Shown here piece after piece: positions 1-11,495 of a stretch of 64,000 nt of DNA. Location of the stretch: NCBI GenBank assembly GCA_963693305.1, contig OY855905.1:22659437-22723436 (forward strand), given 5' to 3'. Positions within the stretch are counted from its first letter, which is position 1. Every line of letters begins with the position of its first letter. Under the pieces are notes generated by a model. The model did no database searches, was not told the origin of the DNA, and worked only from the letters and a program-made list of their open reading frames with translations. The position numbers were made by a program, and so were the translations under genes. Source of the DNA: Meandrina meandrites. Its lineage: Eukaryota; Cnidaria; Anthozoa; Scleractinia; Meandrinidae.

Positions 1-1824
1 CACGACCCCACAAGCGTATTGCTTAAAATGTTATCACCTTTAAATAAAGGTTATCTCAGTTAACACTGTAGTGTTTTGAAGTCGACGATAGTAGGACGAG
101 GAAATTGCTCCCGCATCGCTATCGTAAACTTATCGTGTGATCGAACAACAGCTATCTTACTAATTGCCCCCGGGAGGAGGCATTATTGTAGTCCGCGCGT
201 ATATACAGTATATATATAGTATACCAGACAAAATCTCGATTTGCCCAAAGTGGACCCGCAAGTAGTATCGGTAGGTGTGATAAAATGCCCGCAAGTAGTA
301 TCGGTAGGTATGATAAATTTCCTGTACGGTGATTGGTCAATGATGACGCAAGATAAATGATGATTGGGTGATAATGACAAACCAAAGCGTGAGCACGTGC
401 ACAAATGACAACAAGTCAACAAACGACGCTTGCAAACGTTGATTGCAGTTGGGTTGCTGCAGTTTCCTTCGAGCTTTCTTGATTGCACAAGGTCTAGAAG
501 CCGAAACTTACGCAATTGATATGATCAAAACCAAGAATAGTGCGTATTGGTCTAGAAATTTCTCTTGTTAGCGCGTTGCGAGCAGCTCTCGTTCGCTCGC
601 AGGATTGAGACTCAAATCCGAAATCGAGATTTGTCAGACACAAATCACACTTTACACGAGGGGTTTGAAAGACTCAGGCCACAACCAAGATATAAAGTTA
701 CCAGCTGCGATAAGTTCAAAAAGAGTTAAAGAAGGAAAGTTTTTAAAAGATACCGCGAGCATTGAAACTCGCAGAGAAGTGAGAAAGTTTTCACTTGAGA
801 CACATGTATAACTAGCCAGCTGCCGATCCAGTGCTTTCGGCTCTTAGCTGGAACATCATAACATTAAAAAAACTCAAGTGGTAGAAATAAAAGATAAAAG
901 ACTCGATCAGTCTTTAGGCATTTAAGTAAAATTTGTAACTGAGACTTGTCAAGAAGGAAAGAGAATTCAAAAGAGATAATCAGAAGAGATAATCAAAACT
1001 CACGGCAGGCGTTAACATTGACAAAGGTGAGAAATCTTTTGGCATCCGTTTCTAGTATCCGTTTCGAGGTCAGCTGTCAAGTTGGTCATTGTTACTTGAG
1101 CTCCGAGCCCTAATATATTGAAACAAAAAATCTGAAAACAGCTGGTATCAATTGGAAGTTTTAAAACGTTTGGCTATTACCAAAGTTTATCCTCGCTGAG
1201 ATCACTCATTACAGCAAAACAAAAAGCTAAATGATCTCACGAATTTGGGGACGCGTTCGTGTAATTAAATTTACGTGATTATTACATGTAATTCTTCAGA
1301 ATATTTGCATAAGTTGGCTTTGTTTTAATTAGCTACTTGACCTCAACAATTCATAGTGAAAGTTCGTTTTAAATGGCACGTCCTCGTCCCATGATCTTGA
1401 AAAAGAGAAGGCCAGAAACAAGTGATGCTTTGTGAGCAGAACACGAGAAAATTAGTGCTTTCTTCTGAATTATCGCAAGACTGTTCCAAACAGAAAACTG
1501 ATTTTCAATCAATTAAGAAAAAAGAATAGCCAAAATATCAAGCGAAATAATTGACTGTAGTAACGAATACGCTGAGAAAAAAAAGGATAACAGCGGGGGC
1601 AGCTGTAGTGATAACTATCCCTAGTGATATTTAGTATGGCCAACTGCATGTGCGATCCGTTCACCACTGATTTACGCCCTGAACTGGTCGTGCAGTACCC
1701 TTTAAGGGTACGTCCAGTTCGAGTATTGAAGATGTATGATCTAAAACTGTTAAACAGAAAAAGGAAGTGTCCAGATTTGGCTGTTTCCGGGAAGGTTTTC
1801 TTTGAAGCCGACTAGAGAATAACC
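1..1824. other. non-genic stretch, no supported gene
   Basis: This AT-rich stretch has only short open frames (for example 605-811 and 1624-1815) with no domain, signal peptide or splice structure that I recognise. The only structure I can point to is a short tandem duplication at 255-320. Confidence 0.6.
255..320. repeat. 33-bp tandem duplication
   Basis: Two adjacent copies of a 33-bp unit beginning CCCGCAAGTAGTATCGGTAG start at 255 and 288 and differ by about one or two bases. No function is evident. Confidence 0.8.
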
Positions 1825-3648
1825 AGGAAGACCTCATGAAAAATGTACCCTCATGAATTTAAAACTTCTATCAAAATTCTTGGTGTGCACTTTGACTACA
1901 ATAACGTGTCGAGGAATAAATCCAACTTTGACTCTGCCCTTAAATCAATTAAAAAAGTATTAAATATGTGGAAATGGAGAGGTCTGACGCTCATCGGCAG
2001 AATACAAATTGTTAAGTCTTTCGCCATACGCAAAATTATGTCCAAGGCAGGTCTAATTTCATTGTCAAGTGAATTTATTAAAGAAATTAATAAAGAACTT
2101 TATTCCTTTATCTGGAAGGGCAAAGATAAAATCAAACGCTCAGCCTTAATTAATGACATAGAGGACGGAGGTTTGAAAATGCTGGATCTTGAATCTATGA
2201 TCTTTGCTCAACGAATCATTTGTCTGAAGAAATACATTGAGAAGTATGAAAGTCCTTGGAAGTATGTTCTGGATTTTTATCTCAAGAAAGTTGGCGGGAA
2301 ATTTTTATTACATTGTAATTTTGATTGTCGGAAATTATCCATTTCACTTCCCGTCTTTTATAAGGAGTGCTTGCAAGCCTGGTCTTCTAGGACTAATTGT
2401 GATTCGACAACCTATAAAGGGATAATGAACCAAATTATCTGGAACAATAAGTATATTTTGAGTGAGGGAAAATCTATTTTTCAACCGATTTTCTATAAGC
2501 AAGGAGTTCTTAAAGTTGGCGATTTTGTTTCAAAGGAAGGTATTTTTCTTAAAAGTGACAAAATTCTCAGTTCCTCTTTATCTCCTGGTTACCTTTTTTC
2601 CCTAATGGGGGTTATTGATGCTATCCCAAATGAATGGCGTTCTATAATTAAAACAAACCCTTATTGTGCCCCTTCTACGTTGGATCAAACTTGTTTTGTA
2701 TTACCAATTGCTGGTAAAACGATTGACCTTGCTAATGTCACATCCAAATTGGTTTATAGGGAATTTCGTTCTGTTAAGCAAACTACAGCCTCGGCTAAAG
2801 CTAAAATTTTGAGTAAATACCCGGATCTTTCTATAGACTGGAAAAGGTTATATTCGTTAGCTTTTGAAACTACTTTGGATACAAAACTCAGAGAATTTCA
2901 ATATAAATTATTAAACCTCATTGTTTTCACCAATAAGAAACTTTACCAGTTCAAAATGGTGGAATCCCCATTATGTGTTTTCTGTAATGAAGAAGAGGAA
3001 TCCCTGGAGCATTTATTGTATTTTTGTAAGTCATCAACATTCTTTTGGAAAGAACTCTTATCGTGGCTCGTGGATGAAGTAAATATTTTGCTTAATGTCT
3101 CTCATTTGGACATTCTTTTTGGAAAATTTGACCTTGACAAAGATTTTCTTTTGGTTAATCATATTATTTTGCTGGCTAAATACTTTATCTACAAGTGTAA
3201 ATTCTCCAAGGCCAGTCCATCACTCACAGTCTTCAAAGCTAAGTTAAAAGCAACTTATAAATTGGAATTATATATAGCAAAAAAGAACGGAATTCTAATT
3301 AATCATTACAAAAAGTGGGATCACCTTCTCTCTTGGCTTTCTTGATAACTTCTATATAACCAATATATGGTTAATGATAATTAAGTAGGCCTAACTTTGT
3401 ACTTTCTGTTTCTGAATTTTCGACCTTAGATAAAAAGTTTTTCTCTTTTTATGCAATTTATTATTTAATATTAGTAGTGTAGCTGTTTTTTTTTTGTAAG
3501 TAGTGTGGCATTTGTATTTGTATCGTAATTTAGAGTAAGGAACTGTAATGAATTGTAAAATAGTGTACCTGTATTAGTTTTGTACGTAGTGTGTAAAAAT
3601 TTCAATAAAAAAAAATGTTTAAAAAAAAAAAAAAAAAAAAAGGAAGAC
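1825..3648 (+). mobile_element. 5'-truncated Tx1/L1-like LINE with 8-bp TSD
   Basis: The element body runs 1833-3640. It is flanked by an 8-bp direct repeat AGGAAGAC at 1825-1832 and 3641-3648. It ends in an AATAAA-containing region and a run of about 20 A. Target duplication, 3' poly-A and loss of the 5' part are the signature of target-primed reverse transcription by a non-LTR retrotransposon. Upstream parts (ORF1, endonuclease, most of the reverse transcriptase) are absent, so it is dead on arrival. The coding part is described separately. A second, related element lies at 13146-15197. Confidence 0.9.
1843..3345 (+). CDS. LINE ORF2 C-terminal fragment (RT thumb to CCHC finger)
   Basis: A 500-codon open frame without stops encodes the region downstream of the reverse transcriptase catalytic core of a non-LTR retrotransposon. 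It starts at the KILGVHF block. It continues through the conserved W-W-R-L-G-R-IQIVKSFA, FIWKGKDKIKR and GGLKMLDLESM blocks. It ends with a zf-RVT-type finger (CVFC, EHLLYFC, around residues 377-395). The catalytic FADD motif is missing because of 5' truncation. The first ATG is only the first methionine after the truncation point, not a true start. The closest relative in this window is the ORF at 13146-14868. Family (Tx1/L1-like) is assigned from motif order, not from a search. Confidence 0.85.
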   Translation: MYPHEFKTSIKILGVHFDYNNVSRNKSNFDSALKSIKKVLNMWKWRGLTLIGRIQIVKSFAIRKIMSKAGLISLSSEFIKEINKELYSFIWKGKDKIKRSALINDIEDGGLKMLDLESMIFAQRIICLKKYIEKYESPWKYVLDFYLKKVGGKFLLHCNFDCRKLSISLPVFYKECLQAWSSRTNCDSTTYKGIMNQIIWNNKYILSEGKSIFQPIFYKQGVLKVGDFVSKEGIFLKSDKILSSSLSPGYLFSLMGVIDAIPNEWRSIIKTNPYCAPSTLDQTCFVLPIAGKTIDLANVTSKLVYREFRSVKQTTASAKAKILSKYPDLSIDWKRLYSLAFETTLDTKLREFQYKLLNLIVFTNKKLYQFKMVESPLCVFCNEEEESLEHLLYFCKSSTFFWKELLSWLVDEVNILLNVSHLDILFGKFDLDKDFLLVNHIILLAKYFIYKCKFSKASPSLTVFKAKLKATYKLELYIAKKNGILINHYKKWDHLLSWLS

Positions 3649-5100
3649 GAGATCAAGCATACTGTTTACTCTTTATCACACACTAACTAACAAAATGACT
3701 CCCTTATAATCCCTCAACCTTTTTCTACCCAGAAATCTGAGTATAAACTATGCTTTTAACGATACTTTTGTGCTAGGCTTATGGCATATCAGATTCAGTG
3801 CTAGTCGGTCATAGTGAAGCATGTAGAAACAAACTGTAATCAATCACGAATATCGATAGACTAGTCCGGCTTTAGTAACTCGGGCACTTGGCAACAGAAG
3901 TGGGATGGTGGGAGGAGGCAGTGACAAAGTTCCAGAGACAGGATTCTAGAGATCGGTTCTCCAGTCACAAGTCGTTTCGTTTAATACGTGTTTTATCCTA
4001 ACCAATCCGCAGTCTTTGGTATAGCCGGTTGGCATATATTTGTGATGACACTGATTTTGGTTTCAGCTTGGACAAAAGCCTTAGTGACTCGACGCATGCG
4101 CTACGCCTTAACAACGTTTTGATGCTGTAGGTTTAAGGACATCTTTAAACGTTGACTTGGTAGTGGTATTAGCTTTAGCTTAACTTGCTAAACTCATTAC
4201 AGTATAAAATTTATCAAGAAACGAAAGACTATAAAAATCATAATGTAGCTCAAATCGATAAGCTGAGACCGCCCAAATCACCAATAGGTCTTGGCACTAA
4301 TCACCAATCACAGGTTAAAAAAGAAAACTGTTCGCAGACATACCCTACGCTGAAAAGTTTTTTTCATATATAGTTACATTCTTCTGGACTAAAAGGTTAA
4401 CAAACCTAACTCCATGGAGTATGCTGAGGTCTGATATGTAAATCCTCCCGCACAGATTAGCACCCCTCCCCCTCCCCCGCCCCCTCCAAAAGGCATGCGC
4501 TTAATACTGGTTTGACTGAAACTTGACATAACGCATTACACAAATCCGGCAAGTCATTTTTATATGATCTAGCTGTTATTGTTGCTGAGTGGAAAATGTC
4601 AAAGAGAAGCGTCTAGAACACACCTTTTTGTGCTATTATGCTACTCTAGTTGTTTCGACTGTGGATTAGAATCAGAATAACAGAGTGGATGTTTCTATAG
4701 TAATGTTCTTGAAGGCTCGGTATTCTCATTTATTCGTGCAACAGCTAAACACGCAGCTCAACTCTAAAGGAAGCCTGATTAAATAAAAGTGAAGTTACAG
4801 CAGGTGTCCCTTTTGTTAGTTAAAGTTCAAGAATATTCGATAACTAGAAAGTCTAGACATTTCAATTCGGCATTGAATCAAAGGAACACAAAAGTCAGGT
4901 GAATACCTTTTGGGAGACTAAAACACAACATTATTTACTCAAACTTCATGGCAACATCCAGCATCATTTACTCAGGACTGTCTAACAAAAGTGACATTCA
5001 TCTTTCCATTGTTTGGTCAGGCTTTGAAACGTTGAACATCTTCTACTTGCAGCTCTTGTTATATTTCTGAAGACGGTACCCCAAATACAAGAAACTCAAA
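3649..5100. other. intergenic stretch upstream of gene 1
   Basis: No convincing coding sequence was found. A pyrimidine-rich stretch of short C runs lies near 4461-4490. The last few hundred bases must carry the promoter and 5' UTR of the gene starting at 5101, but I see no unambiguous TATA box or initiator that fixes the transcription start. Confidence 0.5.
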
Positions 5101-8100
5101 ATGGAACGGTTTGCGGTCCTCGTTTTCAGTTGCGGCATCGCTCTAGGCCTCTGCTCTGTTCCTTTACCAAACGACCTTCCAGACATCGTCCAAAGAATGG
5201 AGACGTGCCAAGAGGTGAGTGAGACTACAGGTGAACAGTCAGTAACATGATACTGGTTTAGCCGATCGAAAGGCGGTAAAAAAGGATCTACTCATTTGAT
5301 TCTAGGTTTGAGTTTTAGCCGATATTGAAAATCGATTATGATGTTTTGGAATTCTTGCATGGGGCAATTTCTGGGATGAGCTCTTTGTTCATGGCATGCA
5401 CTAGTGATGGACGTTAAGATTACCAACAACCCCAAAATATGCTATTGCTTGATTGAATTTATTTTCTTACTCAGTTACAGAGATGAACTTCTATTTCCCA
5501 GATTGTATAAATTTTCTTAAAATATGCTGTTAACCGCAAATCAAGTTAAACGGCTCAGCCAAACTGAAGGTTTACAATACCTTTAACATTTTCTCAACCT
5601 CACTTGCGCCTGTGCCAAAGGGGCCCACCCCGCCGGTGGTTACCCAATTCCCATGCTCGAAGCAGCTAGAAGTATCGCAACCCCCCCCCCCCCCCCCCCC
5701 CCCAACGTCCTCCCCCAGGTGCGATGCTTGTCCAATGCCAAGTTACACCTCATCATTTTGTCAGGTTACCCTAACACAGTTCACCGGTACTCTACACTCC
5801 TCAGTTCAGGGGGGACTGTGAGAGTAAAGTGTCTTAGTCAACGACATAAAATAATTACTCTTGCCAGTGCTTGAACGCGGAGCCCTAGAGTTCAACCGCC
5901 CCCCCCCCCCTCCCCCCCACTCCCCTAGCTATTTTGGCCACCAGGAATAATTAATTTCTGATGCGTTGTTTTTTTATGTTAGTACGTAACTTATGAAGAT
6001 TGTGTGAAAGAAGCATCAGTGGCGGCCGCAAAATGCCGCGTGTCAAACAGTTCACAACTTAACTTTGACAAAATTTGTGACGAGTTCGAACAGCAGTTAA
6101 AGAAGCTTTGTAAAGCTCACTGTGGACAAGGTTAGTGCTCATTAAATACCGTTACCATTGTGTCATAGACCTTCACGCTATACAATCTGACGCCCGGTTC
6201 TCGCTAGATTTGGAGAGTGCTTACCATTTCGGTTGGGATGTTCCAAAATCAGCAAACCAACCGAAAGAGATAGCCTGTGTACAGCCGTCCTGCTCCCCTA
6301 AAAAAATCGATGAGGGGAGCGGGATGGCTGTACACAGGCTAAAAAGAGATGGCGCATACCATTTGTAATATTGTTACCTGTCGATGGGAGACTGGAACTG
6401 TGCCGGAGACCCTGCAAATGGAAAGGAAACTTCTGGAAGAAGTCCACAATTTCCGAACGAATTTTTCGGAAAATTACTGTTCCATTTGAATTTCAACCGA
6501 AATTTCCGGAATCCTTGGCTTAATGATTAGTACCCAGAATTTTCCCCAGTTTGCGCCCACCATATAAAATCACGATGGCAGCGGTTTGAAGTCAACTGAA
6601 CGAACACACGTTTCGAGTCTTTCTCGGCTTGCAACGTGGGGACAAGAAGAACAAGATTTATATTGTGATGATGTATGGCAAAAATTATATAAATCAATAC
6701 AGGATCGAGAACTGCAAGACAGTTTTGAGGGCCACTAGTTTTTAGCTTATTCACATGCTGTCGCGTATTTGATGACCGACCGACCGACCGACCGACTGGT
6801 ACGGTGGGTCGCCCACTACCTCTCGGAACGAGATACTTCATTGGTTTTTTAAACAATAGATAACAGCTCATAACAATGCCCCTATCCCTGAATAACAATA
6901 GAGGTAGTGTTTATAGCGGGCGAACGAAAATAGAGGTTCCAGAGATGTAGTGTCTTACTGGGTACGGTTACTGAGTGTAAAAGGCAGTAACTTGTAAATA
7001 AATCGTTAAAATCAGCACAGGTTTTATTCAAACTGAGTACCAAAATGTCTAGTCAGTAATTTTGCTGCGATATGATGTAGGAGTTACAATGTGACGCACG
7101 CGAACCAAGGTAAACTTTTGGCAGAAACTCATCCATACTTTCCCGCGCTACAAGTGACGTAGCTACAGCAACTCAACGCAAGCAATGTGGAAAAGGGGAA
7201 AGTAATAACGTTTTTCAATTTTCAGTCTTACCACACTCTTATGTTATCTTCTTCTTAGCTTCTTGTCTGGAGTGTTTCGAAAAAATGGAAAATATCGTGA
7301 AAAGCTGTGAAGAATTTTCGAAGAAGATTAACTGTGAGCTCAACCATACGGCCAAAGAATGTCAAGAAGGGAAGACTTTTCTCATCAACTACTGCAGCAA
7401 CAAGAAATGCAAAGGTATTTGACTACTATCCTAAAAGGCATGATACTTCACCAAAATAATTTTCACCTTATAACACGAGCGGACTGCCTTTTAGCGGCCA
7501 CCCTAGCTGGCAAAAAAAAAAAAGACTAAATAAAAAACGGAAAAACCAGCTAACAGTTAGAAATGACGAATGATGCAGAACGTATCTATATTTGCTTATC
7601 AGTATGGGTTTAGCTTCTGCCAAGCCAGGGTTTAGCCAGGTTCTTTCGGTGTCGATACGAACTTTTTCCATAAACCTAAGATGACAGTCTCTTTACATTC
7701 ATATTGCCACACCCATGTTCAGCCCGCAGCTGGATACTACCATATACCGACAAAAAACAACAACAAAACATACAGATTCATACAGACAGCGTATGGGAAA
7801 GACTGTTTAGCGGCAAATCGGCGTTTTGAGTGAAGGCGCCTAAGCTAGTTCACTTCACATCCACAGAAGAAACATTATGTATGTAAATGGAAACGATCTG
7901 GGTATATAACGCTTGTAACACTGCTTGCACGTAAAGCCAAGTAAGCTGCGCAAAAATCTGCCAAGGCAGAAACGTTCGTGTTCGTCTCGCGTATAGTAAT
8001 GCTATATATTTGGATGTTCTAGCCTGCAAAGATCTCTACTGCCGTAACGGAGGCAAGTGCGTTGGACCCAACGCCACTTGGTGCGCATGCCCGCCAGGAT

Positions 8101-9334
8101 ACACTGGAGCCTTCTGCCAAAAGAGTAAGTACAATAGTGGTTTTCCGTGGGCAGCAATAGGCGCTTACTGGAGGTACTCCCTTACGACAGGTTTCATTAT
8201 AGTAAATTTGATTGTATGAGATAGTACATGTGCATGTGTAACCCGGCTGTTAGAAAAACACTACGTCTTGAAAAGTATTGTATTGGGTGTTCAACTGTTC
8301 ACTCTGGTTTGACGTGAAACGTCCTTTAAGTCTCGGAGTTGAAGGGTGACTACTCTATCATTCAGGACTGCATCAATTTTCCTGAGAACACTTTGTCTGA
8401 CATAACCTTCTTCCTTCTCCTAGGTAAATGTGCAAAAAAGCCATGCATGAATGGTGGAACGTGCATTGACGAGAATCTTTGTACATGTCCACCTCAATAT
8501 TCTGGAAACAGATGTTCAATTTTGAATGAACCGCTGGGAACGAAAGAAAACCCGGCACCAAGCGCACAGGTAATTCTTGACGCCGGCGATAGTAAGGGTA
8601 GCGGCATGTACTGGATCCAGCCCCCTGGTGAAACAGCCCCTGCTCAAACTTACTGTGACATGAGCTTTGCTGGTGGAGCATGGATGCTAGCTAGTTATGG
8701 ATACGTTCACACGACTGGAAGAGATGCCAACAACAAGGCCATTCCTAACATGAATAATCCATTTGGTTACGCCTGGCTTCCCACACAGCGCAGCTCCTCA
8801 AACGGGCTGATTAATCTACCTCATGGGGCTGTAAAAATGGCCAATAATGCTCGTTATATGATCATGGCTGCGGGTAACAACCCATTCACAGGCGGCATTA
8901 ACGAATATGCATATGTGTACCGCATTAACTTAACGAATAACCCTTACAACATTACCTTTGAAAATCATAACCGCTATAATGGCGGACAGTCGGGCCGTAT
9001 GCATGTCGTTCGTTTTGTCGTTGAAGCGTTGAAAGGAGAAAGTGGAACGCATGCAAGATATGCGCTGGGAGAGGCCCTTAGGGTGACATGGGGAGACTCT
9101 TATCCCACCGGTTATGGTTTTTATGATAAGGCCGCACTACATGCAAGCTTTAACAAGGGTCCATTTTTCCCCAGTGTCCATTCGGGTTCGGGACGAAGCC
9201 CGTGCTCGGGATGTACCCCAACTGCTAATTACGAACCTGATGTCGTGGGAGGGTCCCCTCGATACACATATCACGGATGGTACACCGCTAATGGCGTGGA
9301 TAAAATAGGCCAAACCTCCATCTGGTTCAAATGA
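5101..9334 (+). CDS. Secreted EGF x2 + fibrinogen-like protein, gene 1
   Basis: Five exons: 5101-5214, 5983-6130, 7259-7414, 8023-8124 and 8424-9334. All introns are GT-AG; intron 1 is phase 0 and the rest are phase 1. They join to 1431 nt (476 aa) with no stop. Residues 1-20 are a signal peptide (MERFAVLVFSCGIALGLCSV). Exons 2 and 3 each encode a small, highly charged cysteine-rich module that I do not recognise. Exon 4 is one EGF-like domain (six Cys, C141-C171) and exon 5 begins with a second (C176-C204). Residues about 216-476 form a fibrinogen/intelectin-like C-terminal domain (YWIQPPG, then TYCDMSFAGGAWMLASYG). It should be a secreted carbohydrate- or matrix-binding protein. Coral proteins with this layout are often named skeletal organic matrix protein 5-like; I did not verify that by search. 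The paralogue starts at 11910. AATAAA follows at 9359. Confidence 0.88.
5681..5703. repeat. 23-bp poly-C run in intron 1
   Basis: An uninterrupted run of 23 C lies in intron 1 of gene 1, with another C-rich stretch at 5900-5930. Similar G or C runs of about 20 occur at 17709-17728, 32001-32021, 32581-32601 and 33937-33957. Homopolymer lengths of this kind are unreliable in assemblies. Confidence 0.85.
5745..5900 (-). mobile_element. degenerate tRNA-derived SINE fragment
   Basis: Read on the minus strand, this intronic stretch matches the SINE at 32128-32444. It has a B-box-like CGTTCAAGC, then the conserved AAGACACTTTACTCTCACAG block, then GTACCGGTGAA and GGTAACC. Many substitutions show that it is old. 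It lies in intron 1 of gene 1. Confidence 0.6.
6271..6341. mobile_element. 71-bp hairpin MITE, hAT-like
   Basis: An almost perfect hairpin has ends TAGCCTGTGTACAGCC and GGCTGTACACAGGCTA and a short loop around 6300. The flanks GAAAGAGA (6263-6270) and AAAAGAGA (6342-6349) match at 7 of 8 bases, which fits an 8-bp hAT-type target duplication. It lies in intron 2 of gene 1. Class is inferred from TSD length only. Confidence 0.7.
6800..6962 (+). repeat. dispersed repeat, copy 1 (copy 2 at 62038)
   Basis: About 160 bp from GTCGCCCACTACCTCTCGGA through GCCCCTATCCCTGAATAACA to GGTAGTGTCTTACTG recur in the same orientation at 62038-62200 with roughly 90 percent identity. I see no coding potential; it is probably part of an unrecognised transposable element. 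A short (GACC)n tract lies just upstream at 6775-6797. Confidence 0.75.
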
Positions 9335-11495
9335 AAAGTTATTCACTAAAGAAGGTGCAATAAATGGGAGATAGTCTATTTGATAAGTAACGCATTAGAT
9401 TTGAGTGTCGTAAAACCTAAACCAAAGCAATCATAATCGCAAATCACAACAAACGTAGACATCACTACGAACCAATGACAACACGAGGCAAATACACGAA
9501 GTATGCCCCGAACGCGGGAAAACGCACAAGGCCAAGTCAAGGTTGGCCCTGATTTTGCATTACTTTTCAGTCACAGTGTAGAGTATAGAGACAAACTGAA
9601 ATTAATATGTCGCTGTAATGTCCCAGCTAGATATTAAAAAAAGCCATGGACTTAACTTGTTTGGGTTTGCGGTAACTTAAACGCTTGCATCAATACAATC
9701 ACGTGGGATCGAGAAGAAGGCGATCAATGTCAAATTCCGGGAGGCTGAATCTTAGTCAGAAAGACTGCTGGAATCAATCTGGCACATGCTTGTCATACTG
9801 ATTTTAGGGTTTAAATTTGGACTTAAGTTAGTGAATTATATGTTGTTCTTTGACGAAAAGACACGTTTTACTGTTACTTTGGTGCCATTGCTAAGCCTGC
9901 TTAATTCATTACAATAAAAAATTGATTTTAAAATCACTGATTAACAACTAGGAGAGTTTTGAATTAAATTTTGCACTTTCTTCATGGAGTTGTGTTTGGA
10001 TGACTGCCTCAACCCGCAAAGGCTAGCAATGAATTTGCCATGAATTACATGGCATGTACATAAGATAAAATACCTTTTTAACTGGTCTCCACCCCGCGCC
10101 AGCAGCTCCCAATACCACAGAAAATACATCGCTATCAACACTGATTTGCCAATTAGAATGCGAGGGTAACCGCTGGGTATATGTACAATTTCATATCATG
10201 TTTCAGTCCTCTTTTGTTACAACGCGTTTTGTTTGAAAAGACAGTTCATAAAATACCGGCTCAATCGTATGTTTAACTGTTCAATGAGTCGCAAAATCAA
10301 AAACTCAAGAGACTGTAAAATGGCACAAGAAAAGGAATGTAATATACCTAGAAGTTGATGCATTCCTTTGCTTGCTATGTAACACCATGCATGATTTCGC
10401 CGAATTTCATGCATTCTGAATCTCTGAGTATTATACTAACTGACTTTGTAAATAATAATGGGGGAACAATTGGTAAGTTCCTTGAATGACATAAAAAAAT
10501 GTATAAACTAATCAATTTATTGATTAATTAAAACTTAATTTCTTGTTATGCAACAGTGATGCTTTCAATGGATTAAATCGACATGACGAATGGTTTAATT
10601 CATATGTTTGCTCTGCAAAGACAATATATACTGCAGTCACTTGATATAAAATGCCGTATGAATTAAAATGAGAGACAGTAAGCTGGACCAGTGACGAAGG
10701 GGGCAAACGCGTTGTGTGACTACAAAAACCAAGGTACTTCTTGACAACGAAAAAACATTTGAATGGACAGACGGCTAGCAATGCAAGGAAAACATGCAGC
10801 AAATACGCACAATATTCCCTATTCTGAGGGTTTATTTTTTACAGCCAGGTGGAAGCAACGTCTACTTTGATATTGTTTAAGAATGAAATTTACTACATTT
10901 TACCATACCATGCACCTACACCTGCACGATTTTAAAGAAGACAGTACAGCTTGGGTGATTTTGTTTTTGACAATTGGAATCAAAAGATTTCTCAAGCAGC
11001 GAGTAAACGAAGCATTCGCATCATTCAACCTACCAGCTGATTTTCAAAGTTCCTCATTTCAATTAACTGTACACCAAGCAGAGAGCATCCATTGTTGGAA
11101 AAGTCCCATTTTCCGACAACATTTCAAAAATCACTGCTAAAACCTCACACAGTGTTTCCTTTCGAATGAACCAAACAACATGTATATCTTGACCGCATAC
11201 TGCTGCGTCAGTGATCATTTAACCAAAATTATCCAAATCGCTTCTCACGCAAAATTTTGCTGATTTCGGATTGATTTTGCGTCGTAGATCATATTTATAA
11301 AAAAGGCACATTTTGAAAGAAATTTTCCTTTTGAAATACACGGGGCTATACACGAGAAATTCCCAAGTCCTCCATCGACTACCACTCATTTTCTCTCACC
11401 AGCCTCTTCTCTCCTTTCTACACGTCCTCTTCTTTACACAATTTAATCATTTCAAATCCCTCCTCCATGACCAGTTCTATCCCTTCGCACTCGAT
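8580..11495 (+). repeat. duplicated block, copy A (FReD exon plus 3' flank)
   Basis: From about 8580, inside the last exon of gene 1, to about 11495 the sequence is nearly identical to 19324-20875 joined to 25883-27188. The match covers the fibrinogen-like coding region, the 3' UTR and about 2 kb of non-coding flank. Short indels are present, for instance about 200 bp around 11220-11340 missing from copy B. Open frames seen in both copies of the non-coding part (such as 10883-11140 and 26684-26941) are probably carried along rather than genes. Confidence 0.88.
9359..9364 (+). terminator. polyadenylation signal of gene 1
   Basis: AATAAA lies 25 bp after the stop codon of gene 1. The same hexamer in the same context follows gene 2 at 20103-20108. 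Its use is inferred from position. Confidence 0.6.

Noticed and set aside
1624..1815. 63-codon open frame upstream of the first LINE
   Set aside because: It ends before the 5' TSD of the LINE, shows no domain or splice context and has no second copy in the window.
8373..8681. Minus-strand frames across the EGF/FReD exons (also 9137-9346 and 19696-20090)
   Set aside because: They are antisense shadows of well-supported coding exons and share no recognisable protein features.
10883..11140. 85-codon frame conserved at 26684-26941
   Set aside because: Both frames lie in the near-identical duplicated 3' flank, so similarity comes from recent duplication. No signal peptide, domain or codon-level conservation supports a gene.
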